Source of the DNA: Thiothrix winogradskyi
GTDB taxonomy: Bacteria; Pseudomonadota; Gammaproteobacteria; Thiotrichales; Thiotrichaceae
Direction of reading: 5' to 3'
NCBI RefSeq assembly: GCF_021650935.1
Contig: NZ_CP091244.1
Coordinates: forward strand, 4,154,001 to 4,218,000
DNA: 64,000 nt
Under the pieces are notes generated by a model. It saw nothing but the letters and a program-made list of their open reading frames with translations, ran no database searches and had not been told where the DNA came from. This document shows positions 42,595 through 50,969 of this stretch, one piece after another (within the stretch, counting starts at the first letter, position 1; every line of letters starts with the position of its first letter). Made by a program: the position numbers and the translations under genes.

Positions 42595-43881
42595 TTAATC
42601 CAATTGCCAGCGAATCCCCGTGGTGAGGTCAACCGCCTTACTTTCAAACAGGGGAATATCTGAATCTTGCTGGCGAGCTTGCAACCGAGCCTCCCACGTT
42701 AAATCAGGCGTTACCTGCCATGACCACCCCAGATTCACCACCTGTTGGGTAGGGTCGCGCCGCTTATCAGGGAAAGCGACTTCATTATAGACCTCACGAT
42801 CACGCTGTTGTGAAACACGGTAACTGGCGGTTAGCCCATATTTGCGCTCTGGCGGTTGATAATTAGCCCGAAAACGCACGGAGGTTTCTGAGTAGTCTGC
42901 TAAACGTTCCGCACTGCTTGGCCATTGATGGCTCATATCCACATTCAAATGCAATGGCTTTGCAGGGCTTGGCAATGGAACCCCCACACTCACACGGTGA
43001 GAAACACTATTATTATCAACCACTTTGGGCGTTGTATAATGGCTGTCGGTTAACTGGTAACTCAGCGCAATTTTTCTATCCAACAACGGGTTAGGAACCT
43101 GAACTTGAGCAGCAACGGCAGCATCTTGTCGATAAGACTCATTATCTAAGCGTACCGCGCCGCCTGATACGACGAAGCGTGGCTCTACGTCACTCATCCA
43201 CTCACCGGGTTTCATTTCAACCATGCCGCGCACTACGGCAAGATCCAAATGGTCGTTTTGATGATTATCTCGCCATGTAACGGTCAATTGTGCCTGTGTT
43301 TCCAACTTATCCACTACCGGCAGGGTTTTATTTACCGCGACTTCTACATCATGCCAACTGCCAGAATGGGCTTTGGCGTTTTCACCCAACGACAACATCA
43401 GGGGTTCATCCCCTCCCCCAATCGCTAAACGGTCAAAACCCAAGCCATTATTGACATTATCACTTACACCCAAACCCGCTGACACTTGTAAGCGCGGCAA
43501 TTTACCCAACGTTGCGGTAGTGGATACCGATGTTTTCTCATCAATAACGAGAAGAAAGCCTTCACATTGCTGGCGTATACCTTCAGCGATACCCGGAGTC
43601 GTCAGAATCTCTTGGAATAAACGACGGGCAAGCGCGTACTGCTCCAACCGAAAATGAGTCACCGCGATGTCTAGTTTTGCGCCAATACAGAACGGCTCTT
43701 GTGCATAAACATGTTCAAACAACGGTAGGGCTTCAGCATAAGCACCGCTATCAAATAAAGTAATTGCTTGTTGATAAGTTTGTGCTGTAGCAGCGTCTTG
43801 CCCACAAGCAAGCGCTCTATTCCCCCCCAAGACCCAAAACATGAACACAAAACCTGACAAAGCATGTTGCTTGAGAAACAT
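42595..43881 (-). CDS. TPR plus outer-membrane beta-barrel protein
   Basis: A 428-residue exported protein with an N-terminal signal (GFVFMFWVLGGNRALAC). TPR-like helices span about 30-125 (ALPLFEHVYAQEPFCIGAKL) and a C-terminal barrel of alternating amphipathic strands spans about 135-428 (QVSAGLGVSDNVNNGLGFD, LTVTWRDNHQNDHL, VNLGWSWQVTPDLTWEARLQ). The layout resembles TPR-barrel outer-membrane proteins that help display or export surface products; the ending lacks a terminal aromatic residue. Last gene of the FecR-cyclase operon, 29 bases after the cyclase, and convergent with the Crp-family gene 6 bases away. Confidence 0.7.
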   Translation of the reverse strand: MFLKQHALSGFVFMFWVLGGNRALACGQDAATAQTYQQAITLFDSGAYAEALPLFEHVYAQEPFCIGAKLDIAVTHFRLEQYALARRLFQEILTTPGIAEGIRQQCEGFLLVIDEKTSVSTTATLGKLPRLQVSAGLGVSDNVNNGLGFDRLAIGGGDEPLMLSLGENAKAHSGSWHDVEVAVNKTLPVVDKLETQAQLTVTWRDNHQNDHLDLAVVRGMVEMKPGEWMSDVEPRFVVSGGAVRLDNESYRQDAAVAAQVQVPNPLLDRKIALSYQLTDSHYTTPKVVDNNSVSHRVSVGVPLPSPAKPLHLNVDMSHQWPSSAERLADYSETSVRFRANYQPPERKYGLTASYRVSQQRDREVYNEVAFPDKRRDPTQQVVNLGWSWQVTPDLTWEARLQARQQDSDIPLFESKAVDLTTGIRWQLD

Positions 43882-43910
43882 CCATTATCCTTGCTGGTAA
43901 AGTCGCCGCG

Positions 43911-45851
43911 CTAGTGCAGCTTAGCGCTACCTACCGCAAAGACTCGAATTTTATAAGGGAGCTTTTTACTGCCGATTAAACCCAGATCAATAGTTGCACT
44001 CTGAGGCAGTTGTGCAGCCGTATTTTCGCCAACCAGTATAGCATAACCTTGTTCACGGGTAAGCTGCTGAATAGCAGATGCTTTATTGACCTCAGACCCC
44101 ATAACGGTATAGGTATGGCGTTGTGATGAGCCTAAATTACCCACTACCATAATCCCGGTGTTGATCCCAATACCCAATTGAATATGCAGATTTTTTGCGT
44201 TAAAAATCTTGGTGTTCATGTTTTCAATCGCCGCTTGCATGGCATGTGCAGCATCAACAGCGTGTTCTGCATGGGTTTGATCTGGCAGCGGTGCGCCCCA
44301 AAATGCCATCACAGCATCCCCCATGTATTTATCGACCGTGCCACCGTGAGCGTGAATCACGCCCGTTAACCCGGAAAATAATTCCCACGTAATCGCCGCG
44401 ACTGCTTCTGGCTCCATTGAATCGGCTAATGTGGTAAACCCTTGTATGTCCGCAAACATCACCGTCATTTCGCGACGTTCGGCTTTTAACCAATCGTGAT
44501 TGCGTTGTTCACTGGCGAGGCGCTGTGCCACCGGTTCGGGCAGGTAATAACTGAATAAACGCCGCACATGCTGATGACGCGCTTGAATATCCAGCAAATC
44601 ACTGATTAACAAATAACTTAGCACCATGACAATCAATAAAACGGGGGGCAATATAGCCAGAGCAATGTGCCATTGTGACCATAAAGCAACATTTCCCCCC
44701 AACCATGCCACTAACAGCAATGGTCCAACCACTAACACCAGCCATGCACTACGCTGCCTTGCCCATAGCAACAGACTAGCAATCAGGGTTATCAGTAGCG
44801 TTTGCAATAGCGGGGCATGATAGGGTTCTACTTTGAAATGCGCATCTGGATTCAGCATCGCTGCCAACATAGAGGCGTGTACTTCGACACCCGGTAATGC
44901 CGGATTCAATGGGCTGGCGACAATATCCATTTGTGCTGTCGCCGATGAGCCAATCAGTACAAATTTTCCCCACAGATCAATATCAGGGTCTTGTTGCAAA
45001 ATTTTGTACGCCGAAATGCGTGCGTAAGGCGAATAATCCTTATATTGCGTATACGGAATTAATACCTCGCCAGCACGGTTAACCGGAATACTGAGCTGTG
45101 TATCGGACGCTTGCACCCGCAGCCGCTGCGAATCAAACCAATGGGCAAGATCCTGTTCCCATGCCAGTGTTTTGGTTTGGAAACGCTGACGTACTATCGC
45201 CAATGCCAAGGTATCGTAATAGGCGTTTTCCCATTGATAAATGGGTTTGAGGCGGCGCACTTTGCCATCCACATCGCGCTGCGGTGAGATATGCCCGGTA
45301 TACACATCGGGGGTGAGAAACTGCGCGAGGTTGGCGACGTAACCCGTTGCTTGCCCCCACCAGGGTTCGACATTCGCAATACCTTCCAAGGCCACGCCTG
45401 CGCCTAACTGCCCATCACGCAACAGTGTTTCGGTCAATTGGCTTTGGAAGGATACAGCCATGACGGGCAAATTGGCTTGTAATGCTTGTTGGAGTGCAAT
45501 ATTGTCGGTCTCACCTTGGCAGGTTTCATCCGCAAATAAGACATCAAGCCCAATGCCATCGACTTGGTAATCCTGACGCAAACGCTGCACTAGCGTCGCA
45601 AAGGTATCCCTAGGCCAAGGCCAACGCCCTATCTTGTCTAAACTGGGGTTATCAATATCAATGACCACGACTTGGGAATTTAGCGCAACAGGCGTATCGC
45701 CATGCGTGATGTACGCGGTTAATGCCATCCGTGAATCGTAGGCAAATAGCTCCAAATGCGTCAAAACGGCGGGATGCCACTTGGAGGGCATCCAAACATA
45801 CCCCCCAACGAGACAACCCAGCAGCGCAATAATGATAACGCGTTTCAACAA
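43911..45851 (-). CDS. CHASE2-domain class III adenylate/guanylate cyclase
   Basis: A 646-residue sensor cyclase. An N-terminal membrane helix precedes an extracytoplasmic CHASE2 domain (about 30-335; VVVIDIDNPSLDKIGRWPWP, GLDVLFADE, GKFVLIGSSATAQMD). Three membrane helices follow (about 347-417), then the cyclase domain with metal Asp D468 (FADIQGFT), D512 and adenine-type Lys K508 (VDKYMGDAVMAFWGAP). The second substrate-specifying position is Ser586 (MGSEVN) instead of Asp/Thr, and the usual transition-state Arg of VNxAxR is Ala593 (VNKASAIQQ). So activity may be reduced or unusual. It would supply cAMP to the neighbouring Crp-family regulator (inference). Confidence 0.88.
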   Translation of the reverse strand: MLKRVIIIALLGCLVGGYVWMPSKWHPAVLTHLELFAYDSRMALTAYITHGDTPVALNSQVVVIDIDNPSLDKIGRWPWPRDTFATLVQRLRQDYQVDGIGLDVLFADETCQGETDNIALQQALQANLPVMAVSFQSQLTETLLRDGQLGAGVALEGIANVEPWWGQATGYVANLAQFLTPDVYTGHISPQRDVDGKVRRLKPIYQWENAYYDTLALAIVRQRFQTKTLAWEQDLAHWFDSQRLRVQASDTQLSIPVNRAGEVLIPYTQYKDYSPYARISAYKILQQDPDIDLWGKFVLIGSSATAQMDIVASPLNPALPGVEVHASMLAAMLNPDAHFKVEPYHAPLLQTLLITLIASLLLWARQRSAWLVLVVGPLLLVAWLGGNVALWSQWHIALAILPPVLLIVMVLSYLLISDLLDIQARHQHVRRLFSYYLPEPVAQRLASEQRNHDWLKAERREMTVMFADIQGFTTLADSMEPEAVAAITWELFSGLTGVIHAHGGTVDKYMGDAVMAFWGAPLPDQTHAEHAVDAAHAMQAAIENMNTKIFNAKNLHIQLGIGINTGIMVVGNLGSSQRHTYTVMGSEVNKASAIQQLTREQGYAILVGENTAAQLPQSATIDLGLIGSKKLPYKIRVFAVGSAKLH

Positions 45852-45880
45852 TGGCTATACCCGCCCGCTAACACAGGCGC

Positions 45881-47446
45881 TTATTGCGCTAACCATGTGG
45901 TCGCACCGGAAATACCGACATCATTTTTCTCGTAAATGTAACCTGCTTGTGTAGCAGAGCTGTCTATTGCCCCAGACACTGACATGTTAGACGTGCCTGA
46001 TTCACTGCGTAGCAACCCCGTTTCGCCCAGCGTGCCTTGAGCTGACAAATATTCTGTTCCCCGATCCAAACCAGCCGAGGTCACGTCCAGCCGTGTACCA
46101 AAGCGATTGGTGTCAAAGTCAATTTGCAACGTGGGGTTACTGATTGTCGCGGGAATGATTCTATCACCACGACGCACCACGGCTTCCCCTGCATCCAATC
46201 TAAAATCAACAACACCTGCTCTATTTTCAGGTATGGGCAAGCTACCTGCGACTTTTTCGGCGCTACCAATCAAGTGTACGCTGTTAGCTGCGAATACCTG
46301 ACGGTTACGGGTTGGGTCACGCACAATGTCTTGAGCCGTGTTCTCGACATAGCTTGACCAACGCCCATAATGGAAAACTTGGGGTTTTGCTGGCACTTCT
46401 ACTATTGGCGGCACAGGAACGCGAGGAGCGCTAGAATCAGTTGCACTCACTAAACCCAATTGATTGCTTACCGTATCGCTGATGACCTTGCTACTGTCAC
46501 CGGCACGCTCTTGCACAATAATATTGCTAGCCAATTCAGACGTGACGGATTCCTTGGGGCCAATCTCAGTACTCACTGGCGATAACGAGGCAACAGACGC
46601 AGTGGCGCTGCTAGACAAGCGCTCTGTACCCGTTGTATTGGCAGCAGTCGCGGGTGTGGTATTGCTGGCTTTATCAGATGTCTGTGTCTGTTTTTCAGAC
46701 TCAACCGCAGGATTGGCTGAAACAGTGTTTTGGGAAGTCGGCATTTCACGAGACTCTTGGACATGCTTATCTTCAACTGGGTGGGCAGGCTTAATAGCAT
46801 CGGGAACCCGCGTGGCACTTTCTTTAGGAACCAAACTAGCCTGTGTTACATTAACTTCTGCGACGACTTGTTGATCATAAGCAGACAACATAACTGCCTG
46901 ACTACCACCACAAGCCCCCAACGTTTGGCGGCTACAAACCGAACTAAAGGGTGCAACCACGACACCACCTTGACGCACACTCACACTGGAGGACATCGCG
47001 TCGGTGAAGACGGTAAAATCGGTTCCACGAATACCAATCGCGGCGACGGGTGTATTCATACGGAAACCGGGGCGATTGGCTTCACCTGCCTTACCCGTTA
47101 CCGAACGCACCGCACCGCGCTGAACATCCAGACGAATTTGGTTAGCGGCAGGGTTCTGTGCATCCACATTGTATTGAACAATGCTGACAACAGAATCGGA
47201 ACGCAAACTTAGGAAAGCACCGTCTATCGTGCGGATGTGTAAATGCCCAATGGCGTTGGTTGCTAAGGTGTAGCCGACAAAAATAGGCATTCCCACCTGC
47301 AAATCAATTGAAGGCTTCTGCCCCTGATGAACCTGTGCGGAACCTGTCACAAACACAACCTCACCGACCAACTGACCGTTGCTAGCCATTGCTGTCGAAC
47401 CGAATACAACCATACTCCACAGCACGAGTACTTGAATGATCCGCAT
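45881..47446 (-). CDS. FecR-domain periplasmic protein
   Basis: A 521-residue exported protein. The signal peptide is MRIIQVLVLWSMVVFGSTAM and the FecR-like domain spans about 25-190 (GEVVFVTGSAQVHQG, TIDGAFLSLRSDSVVSIVQY, TPVAAIGIRGTDFTVF). A low-complexity Ser/Thr/Ala region (about 215-345) and a C-terminal beta-rich domain follow. FecR-domain proteins without a sigma factor are often encoded beside CHASE2 cyclases, as here, and are thought to take part in envelope sensing. First gene of the operon FecR-cyclase-TPR barrel, with 29-base gaps throughout. It is preceded by the best CRP-type promoter in the window. Confidence 0.87.
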   Translation of the reverse strand: MRIIQVLVLWSMVVFGSTAMASNGQLVGEVVFVTGSAQVHQGQKPSIDLQVGMPIFVGYTLATNAIGHLHIRTIDGAFLSLRSDSVVSIVQYNVDAQNPAANQIRLDVQRGAVRSVTGKAGEANRPGFRMNTPVAAIGIRGTDFTVFTDAMSSSVSVRQGGVVVAPFSSVCSRQTLGACGGSQAVMLSAYDQQVVAEVNVTQASLVPKESATRVPDAIKPAHPVEDKHVQESREMPTSQNTVSANPAVESEKQTQTSDKASNTTPATAANTTGTERLSSSATASVASLSPVSTEIGPKESVTSELASNIIVQERAGDSSKVISDTVSNQLGLVSATDSSAPRVPVPPIVEVPAKPQVFHYGRWSSYVENTAQDIVRDPTRNRQVFAANSVHLIGSAEKVAGSLPIPENRAGVVDFRLDAGEAVVRRGDRIIPATISNPTLQIDFDTNRFGTRLDVTSAGLDRGTEYLSAQGTLGETGLLRSESGTSNMSVSGAIDSSATQAGYIYEKNDVGISGATTWLAQ

Positions 47447-47493
47447 GGAATACCTCCGTCGCGCTTATTAACGCATCATTTCACCCAAAACTT

Positions 47494-47536
47494 ATTATAA
47501 AGAAATTCTTTCAAAAGAAATGTGACGATTATCACA
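47494..47536 (-). promoter_or_regulatory. CRP-type class II promoter of the FecR-cyclase operon
   Basis: A perfect TGTGA-CGATTA-TCACA (47521-47536, centre 47528.5) lies 32 bp from a perfect -10 TATAAT (complement of 47494-47499). Predicted start about 47487, 41 bases before the ATG. If the Crp-family protein binds here, the cyclase would be under positive feedback. The palindrome overlaps the 3' end of the UbiA-like gene by five bases. Confidence 0.85.
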
Positions 47537-48461
47537 TTAGGTCAGGAACCACTGCTTTATTCACTGCCAATAACCAAGCACACAGCACCACCCACACCAG
47601 TAGCGTCAGTTGCAATTGCCGATCACTGAACAGTGCATCGGTAGGAGATTCCCCACCCTCCAGCATATCCACCACATACCAGTAGCGGAAAAAACCAAAC
47701 AAGACAACAGGAATGGTCATAATCATGTCTGGTTTTTCCGACATAATGAATAAGCTGTAGAAAATTAACGCCACAGTTGCCGACATTTCAGCATAACGCT
47801 CCACCAGTGCCACTGAATATTTTTCCAACACCTTACGCCCTTCATTGCCACTTTGTAATAACTCCTGACGACGCTTAACAGAGGCTAAGTAAAGTGCTAA
47901 GCACAAGGTTGTGACAAACATCCAGCCAGATACAGGTGCATCTAACGCCATTGCACCAGCGTACACCCGTAACACAAAACCACTGGCAATGGTAAAAATA
48001 TCCAACACGGGTTCGTGCTTCATCCAAAACGTATAGCCCAGATTCATAACAATATAGCCCAATAACACTGCGCCAACGTTAGGCATCGACAAGCTACCCA
48101 GCAATACGATTAGCCCCAAGAAAGCCAATAAAATCATTGCGTCACGCGGCGAAACTGTACCCGCAGCCAGTGGTCGACTCTTAGACTTCAGCGGATGCTG
48201 TCGATCACGTTCTACATCATGCATATCATTAACAATGTAAACCGCAGAAGATGTCAGGCAAAATAATAACGTTGCCCACAACGCTTTAATCACCTCTACA
48301 CCATCCAAAAATAGTCCTGAAAACAATAACGGTGCTAAAACAAATGCATTTTTCACCCACTGACGTGGACGCATCAAGCGGATTAAGGGAGCGAGTTTTG
48401 ATAGCAAAGCATGAGGTGGCACTATATTATTCACAACCAGTTCTACCTTTTGGATAAGCAT
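47532..48461 (-). CDS. Polyprenyl-phosphate phosphoribosyltransferase-like UbiA family protein
   Basis: A 309-residue membrane prenyltransferase with about eight or nine helices. The UbiA motif NDMHDVERDRQHP is at 78-90 (NDxxDxxxD), with LKSKSRPLAAG after it. The start LIRLMRPRQWVKNAFVLAPL is typical of the decaprenyl-phosphate 5-phosphoribosyltransferase subfamily (Mycobacterium Rv3806c), which makes polyprenyl-phosphoribose from PRPP. Its gene is divergent from GtrA-DprE1-DprE2, which carry out the rest of the pathway. The ATG is only 2 bases from the GtrA ATG on the other strand; an internal ATG at 48374 is a possible shorter start. Confidence 0.85.
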   Translation of the reverse strand: MLIQKVELVVNNIVPPHALLSKLAPLIRLMRPRQWVKNAFVLAPLLFSGLFLDGVEVIKALWATLLFCLTSSAVYIVNDMHDVERDRQHPLKSKSRPLAAGTVSPRDAMILLAFLGLIVLLGSLSMPNVGAVLLGYIVMNLGYTFWMKHEPVLDIFTIASGFVLRVYAGAMALDAPVSGWMFVTTLCLALYLASVKRRQELLQSGNEGRKVLEKYSVALVERYAEMSATVALIFYSLFIMSEKPDMIMTIPVVLFGFFRYWYVVDMLEGGESPTDALFSDRQLQLTLLVWVVLCAWLLAVNKAVVPDLM

Positions 48462-48463
48462 TC

Positions 48464-48853
48464 ATGACGTTAGCCCTTACCTACGCACTGTTCGCGTTGG
48501 TTGCCATCATAGCAAATATTGGCACACAAGCAGTCATCATGTATCTTTATAGCGGGAGCTTTCAGCTTGAGTTTTCCGTATTAGGTGGCACAGCCATTGG
48601 CTTGATTATAAAATACATACTCGACAAACAGTACATCTTTCATTTTAAAACCAAAAACTTAGCACACAATAACAAAACATTTTTACTTTATACCTTCACG
48701 GGTATTTTCACGACGCTGATTTTCTGGGGATTTGAATTCGGCTTTCACTACCTGTTTCAGAATGATTTGCTACGGTATGTGGGCGGTATTATTGGCTTAC
48801 TTATTGGTTATATCATCAAATATAGGCTAGACAAAAAACATGTCTTTATCTAA
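48464..48853 (+). CDS. GtrA-like membrane protein
   Basis: A 129-residue protein with four membrane helices (ALTYALFALVAIIANIGTQA, GTAIGLIIKYILDKQYIF, LYTFTGIFTTLIFWGF, VGGIIGLLIGYIIKY). GtrA proteins are proposed to flip or present polyprenyl-linked sugars. In Mycobacterium the GtrA-like gene Rv3789 lies directly upstream of dprE1, the same order as here. It overlaps the DprE1-like gene by 14 bases. Confidence 0.85.
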   Translation: MTLALTYALFALVAIIANIGTQAVIMYLYSGSFQLEFSVLGGTAIGLIIKYILDKQYIFHFKTKNLAHNNKTFLLYTFTGIFTTLIFWGFEFGFHYLFQNDLLRYVGGIIGLLIGYIIKYRLDKKHVFI

Positions 48854-50186
48854 GCAAACGAGACAGTCAACCGCAATGTTAACTAGGTTATCCGGTTGGG
48901 GGCGTTATCCACAGTATCAAAGTAATATTTTCACACCTATTTCCCTCACAACGTGCCAATCACACCTCGCCACGCACACCATGCCACTAATTGCTCACGG
49001 CATGGGGCGTAGTTATGGGGATAGCGCGTTAGCCGAATACGTCATCAACACCCAAGAACTCGACTGCCTGCTAGACTTTGACACACATAGCGGTCAGCTA
49101 ACCTGCCATGCGGGCGTGAGCCTAGCAGCATTGCTGGCGGTGTTTGTTCCCAAAGGCTGGTTCTTACCCGTAACGCCGGGTACACAATTCGTCAGTATCG
49201 GCGGTGCAATTGCCAGTGATGTTCACGGTAAAAATCATCATCAACATGGCTGTTTTAGTGAATACATCGTAAGCCTTGAATTATTGTTGGGTGATGGCAG
49301 TCGCCTACGCTGCTCGCGCAGCGAACATCCCGAATTGTTTCATGCCACGTGTGGTGGCATGGGATTAACTGGGCTAATTATAAACGCAACGTTGCAATTA
49401 ACGGCGATTCACAGCGCCTATATTAACCAAATCACCTATAAAGCTGCCAATCTTGAAGAAGTGCTAGCACTTTTTGCCGAACATCACGCAGCAACTTACT
49501 CGGTTGCTTGGATTGATTGCCTCGCCAATAATGAGGCGTTAGGTCGCTCGCTGTTAATGCTAGGAGAACATGCACCGGAAGGAGAACTGCATACCAGACA
49601 CCGCAGCAAGCTTAGTATTCCTATGGAGATGCCCAAGCAATTGCTTAATCACTATTCAATTCGAGCGTTTAATACATTTTACTACCAACGTATTCGCCAA
49701 CAACAAAGCACACAATGTATTCATTATGAACCTTTCTTTTATCCATTAGATGGTATTCTTCACTGGAATCGGTTGTATGGGCGCAATGGCTTCATCCAAT
49801 ACCAGTTTGTCATTCCCCAAGCGGCGGGCATGGAAGGCTTACGCACTATCCTAAAACGTATTGCCCGTTCAGGTCGTGGCTCTTTCCTTGCTGTACTCAA
49901 AGCATTTGGAAAAGCCAATGCCAATTTGCTCTCGTTTCCTATCGAAGGATACACCTTGGCATTGGATTTTAAATTAGCCCCCGGTTTACTGGAACTATTG
50001 CATGAATTGGATGCAATGGTATTGGATTTTGGCGGACGGCTCTATTTAGCGAAGGATGCTCGTATGCATGAAACCACCTTCAAACGCAGTTACCCCCAGT
50101 GGGAAAGGTTTCAAGCAGTGCGTGAACAATATGGCGCTATCGGACATTTCGCATCCCTGCAATCACAACGTCTAGGACTAAACTAA
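48840..50186 (+). CDS. DprE1-like FAD-dependent polyprenyl-phosphoribose 2-oxidase
   Basis: A 448-residue FAD-binding oxidoreductase of the VAO/ALO type. The FAD pyrophosphate loop HGMGRSYGD is at 53-61, with VTPGTQFVSIGGAIASDVHG further on. The C-terminal GGRLYLAKDARMHE and YPQWERF segments match mycobacterial DprE1. It would oxidise the 2'-OH of polyprenyl-phosphoribose to the 2-keto form, the first half of epimerisation to arabinose. The segment FPIEGYTLALDF corresponds, as I recall it, to the one carrying Cys387 in M. tuberculosis DprE1, and has Ala there. The stop overlaps the DprE2-like start. Confidence 0.87.
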   Translation: MSLSKQTRQSTAMLTRLSGWGRYPQYQSNIFTPISLTTCQSHLATHTMPLIAHGMGRSYGDSALAEYVINTQELDCLLDFDTHSGQLTCHAGVSLAALLAVFVPKGWFLPVTPGTQFVSIGGAIASDVHGKNHHQHGCFSEYIVSLELLLGDGSRLRCSRSEHPELFHATCGGMGLTGLIINATLQLTAIHSAYINQITYKAANLEEVLALFAEHHAATYSVAWIDCLANNEALGRSLLMLGEHAPEGELHTRHRSKLSIPMEMPKQLLNHYSIRAFNTFYYQRIRQQQSTQCIHYEPFFYPLDGILHWNRLYGRNGFIQYQFVIPQAAGMEGLRTILKRIARSGRGSFLAVLKAFGKANANLLSFPIEGYTLALDFKLAPGLLELLHELDAMVLDFGGRLYLAKDARMHETTFKRSYPQWERFQAVREQYGAIGHFASLQSQRLGLN

Positions 50187-50923
50187 TGCAAAAAATCCTT
50201 ATTATTGGGGCAACATCTGCCATTGCCAAAGCGACTGCACGTTGCTTTGCTGAGCGTGGCGACCAGCTCTATTTGTTAGCACGGGATCAAGAACGATTGA
50301 GTGATTTAGCTAACGATCTGCGCATACGGGGCGCAAATACAGTCGCTTATGCCAAGTTTGATACAGCGGCGATTGAGCAATACCCAAGCCTATTGGATAA
50401 AGCCATTGCTGAACTCGATGGTTTGGATGTGGTATTAATTGCACACGGCACACTCAGTGATCAAACTGCTTGCGAACGTAGTATTGAGCTAACACTGCAA
50501 GAATTAAATACTAATGCTATCAGTGTTATTGGCTTACTCACGCTACTAGCCAATTATTTTGAGCAACGCAAGCAAGGTTGTATTGCGGTGATCAGTTCAG
50601 TGGCGGGTGACAGGGGGCGTCAATCCAATTACATTTACGGAACTGCCAAAGGTGCAATTACCATTTTTATGCAAGGTTTACGTAACCGCCTAGCTAAAAG
50701 TAATATACAAGTACTGACAATCAAACCCGGTTTCGTGAATACACCGATGACCGCTGCTTTTAAGAAGGGAGCGTTATGGGCGGAACCTGAAGCAATTGCG
50801 ACAGGTATTGTGACAGCTATTAGCAAACAGAAAGACATTGTTTATCTGCCTTTTTGGTGGCGCTATATAATGCTGATTATTCGCACTATTCCCGAACATA
50901 TTTTTAAACGTTTATCGCTATGA
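50186..50923 (+). CDS. DprE2-like SDR, 2-keto-pentose reductase
   Basis: A 245-residue short-chain dehydrogenase. NAD(P) loop GATSAIA is at 8-14, with catalytic S138, Y151 and K155 (SSVAGDRGRQSNYIYGTAKG). It would reduce the 2-keto intermediate from the DprE1-like enzyme to polyprenyl-phosphoarabinose. The start codon overlaps the upstream stop (TAATG), the usual coupling of these two subunits. A C-terminal hydrophobic segment (YIMLIIRTIPEHIF) may associate it with the membrane. Confidence 0.87.
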   Translation: MQKILIIGATSAIAKATARCFAERGDQLYLLARDQERLSDLANDLRIRGANTVAYAKFDTAAIEQYPSLLDKAIAELDGLDVVLIAHGTLSDQTACERSIELTLQELNTNAISVIGLLTLLANYFEQRKQGCIAVISSVAGDRGRQSNYIYGTAKGAITIFMQGLRNRLAKSNIQVLTIKPGFVNTPMTAAFKKGALWAEPEAIATGIVTAISKQKDIVYLPFWWRYIMLIIRTIPEHIFKRLSL

Positions 50924-50969
50924 AGCATAACCCACCTAATTTGGCTCTCCAAATCTGACAGTTAGAGAA

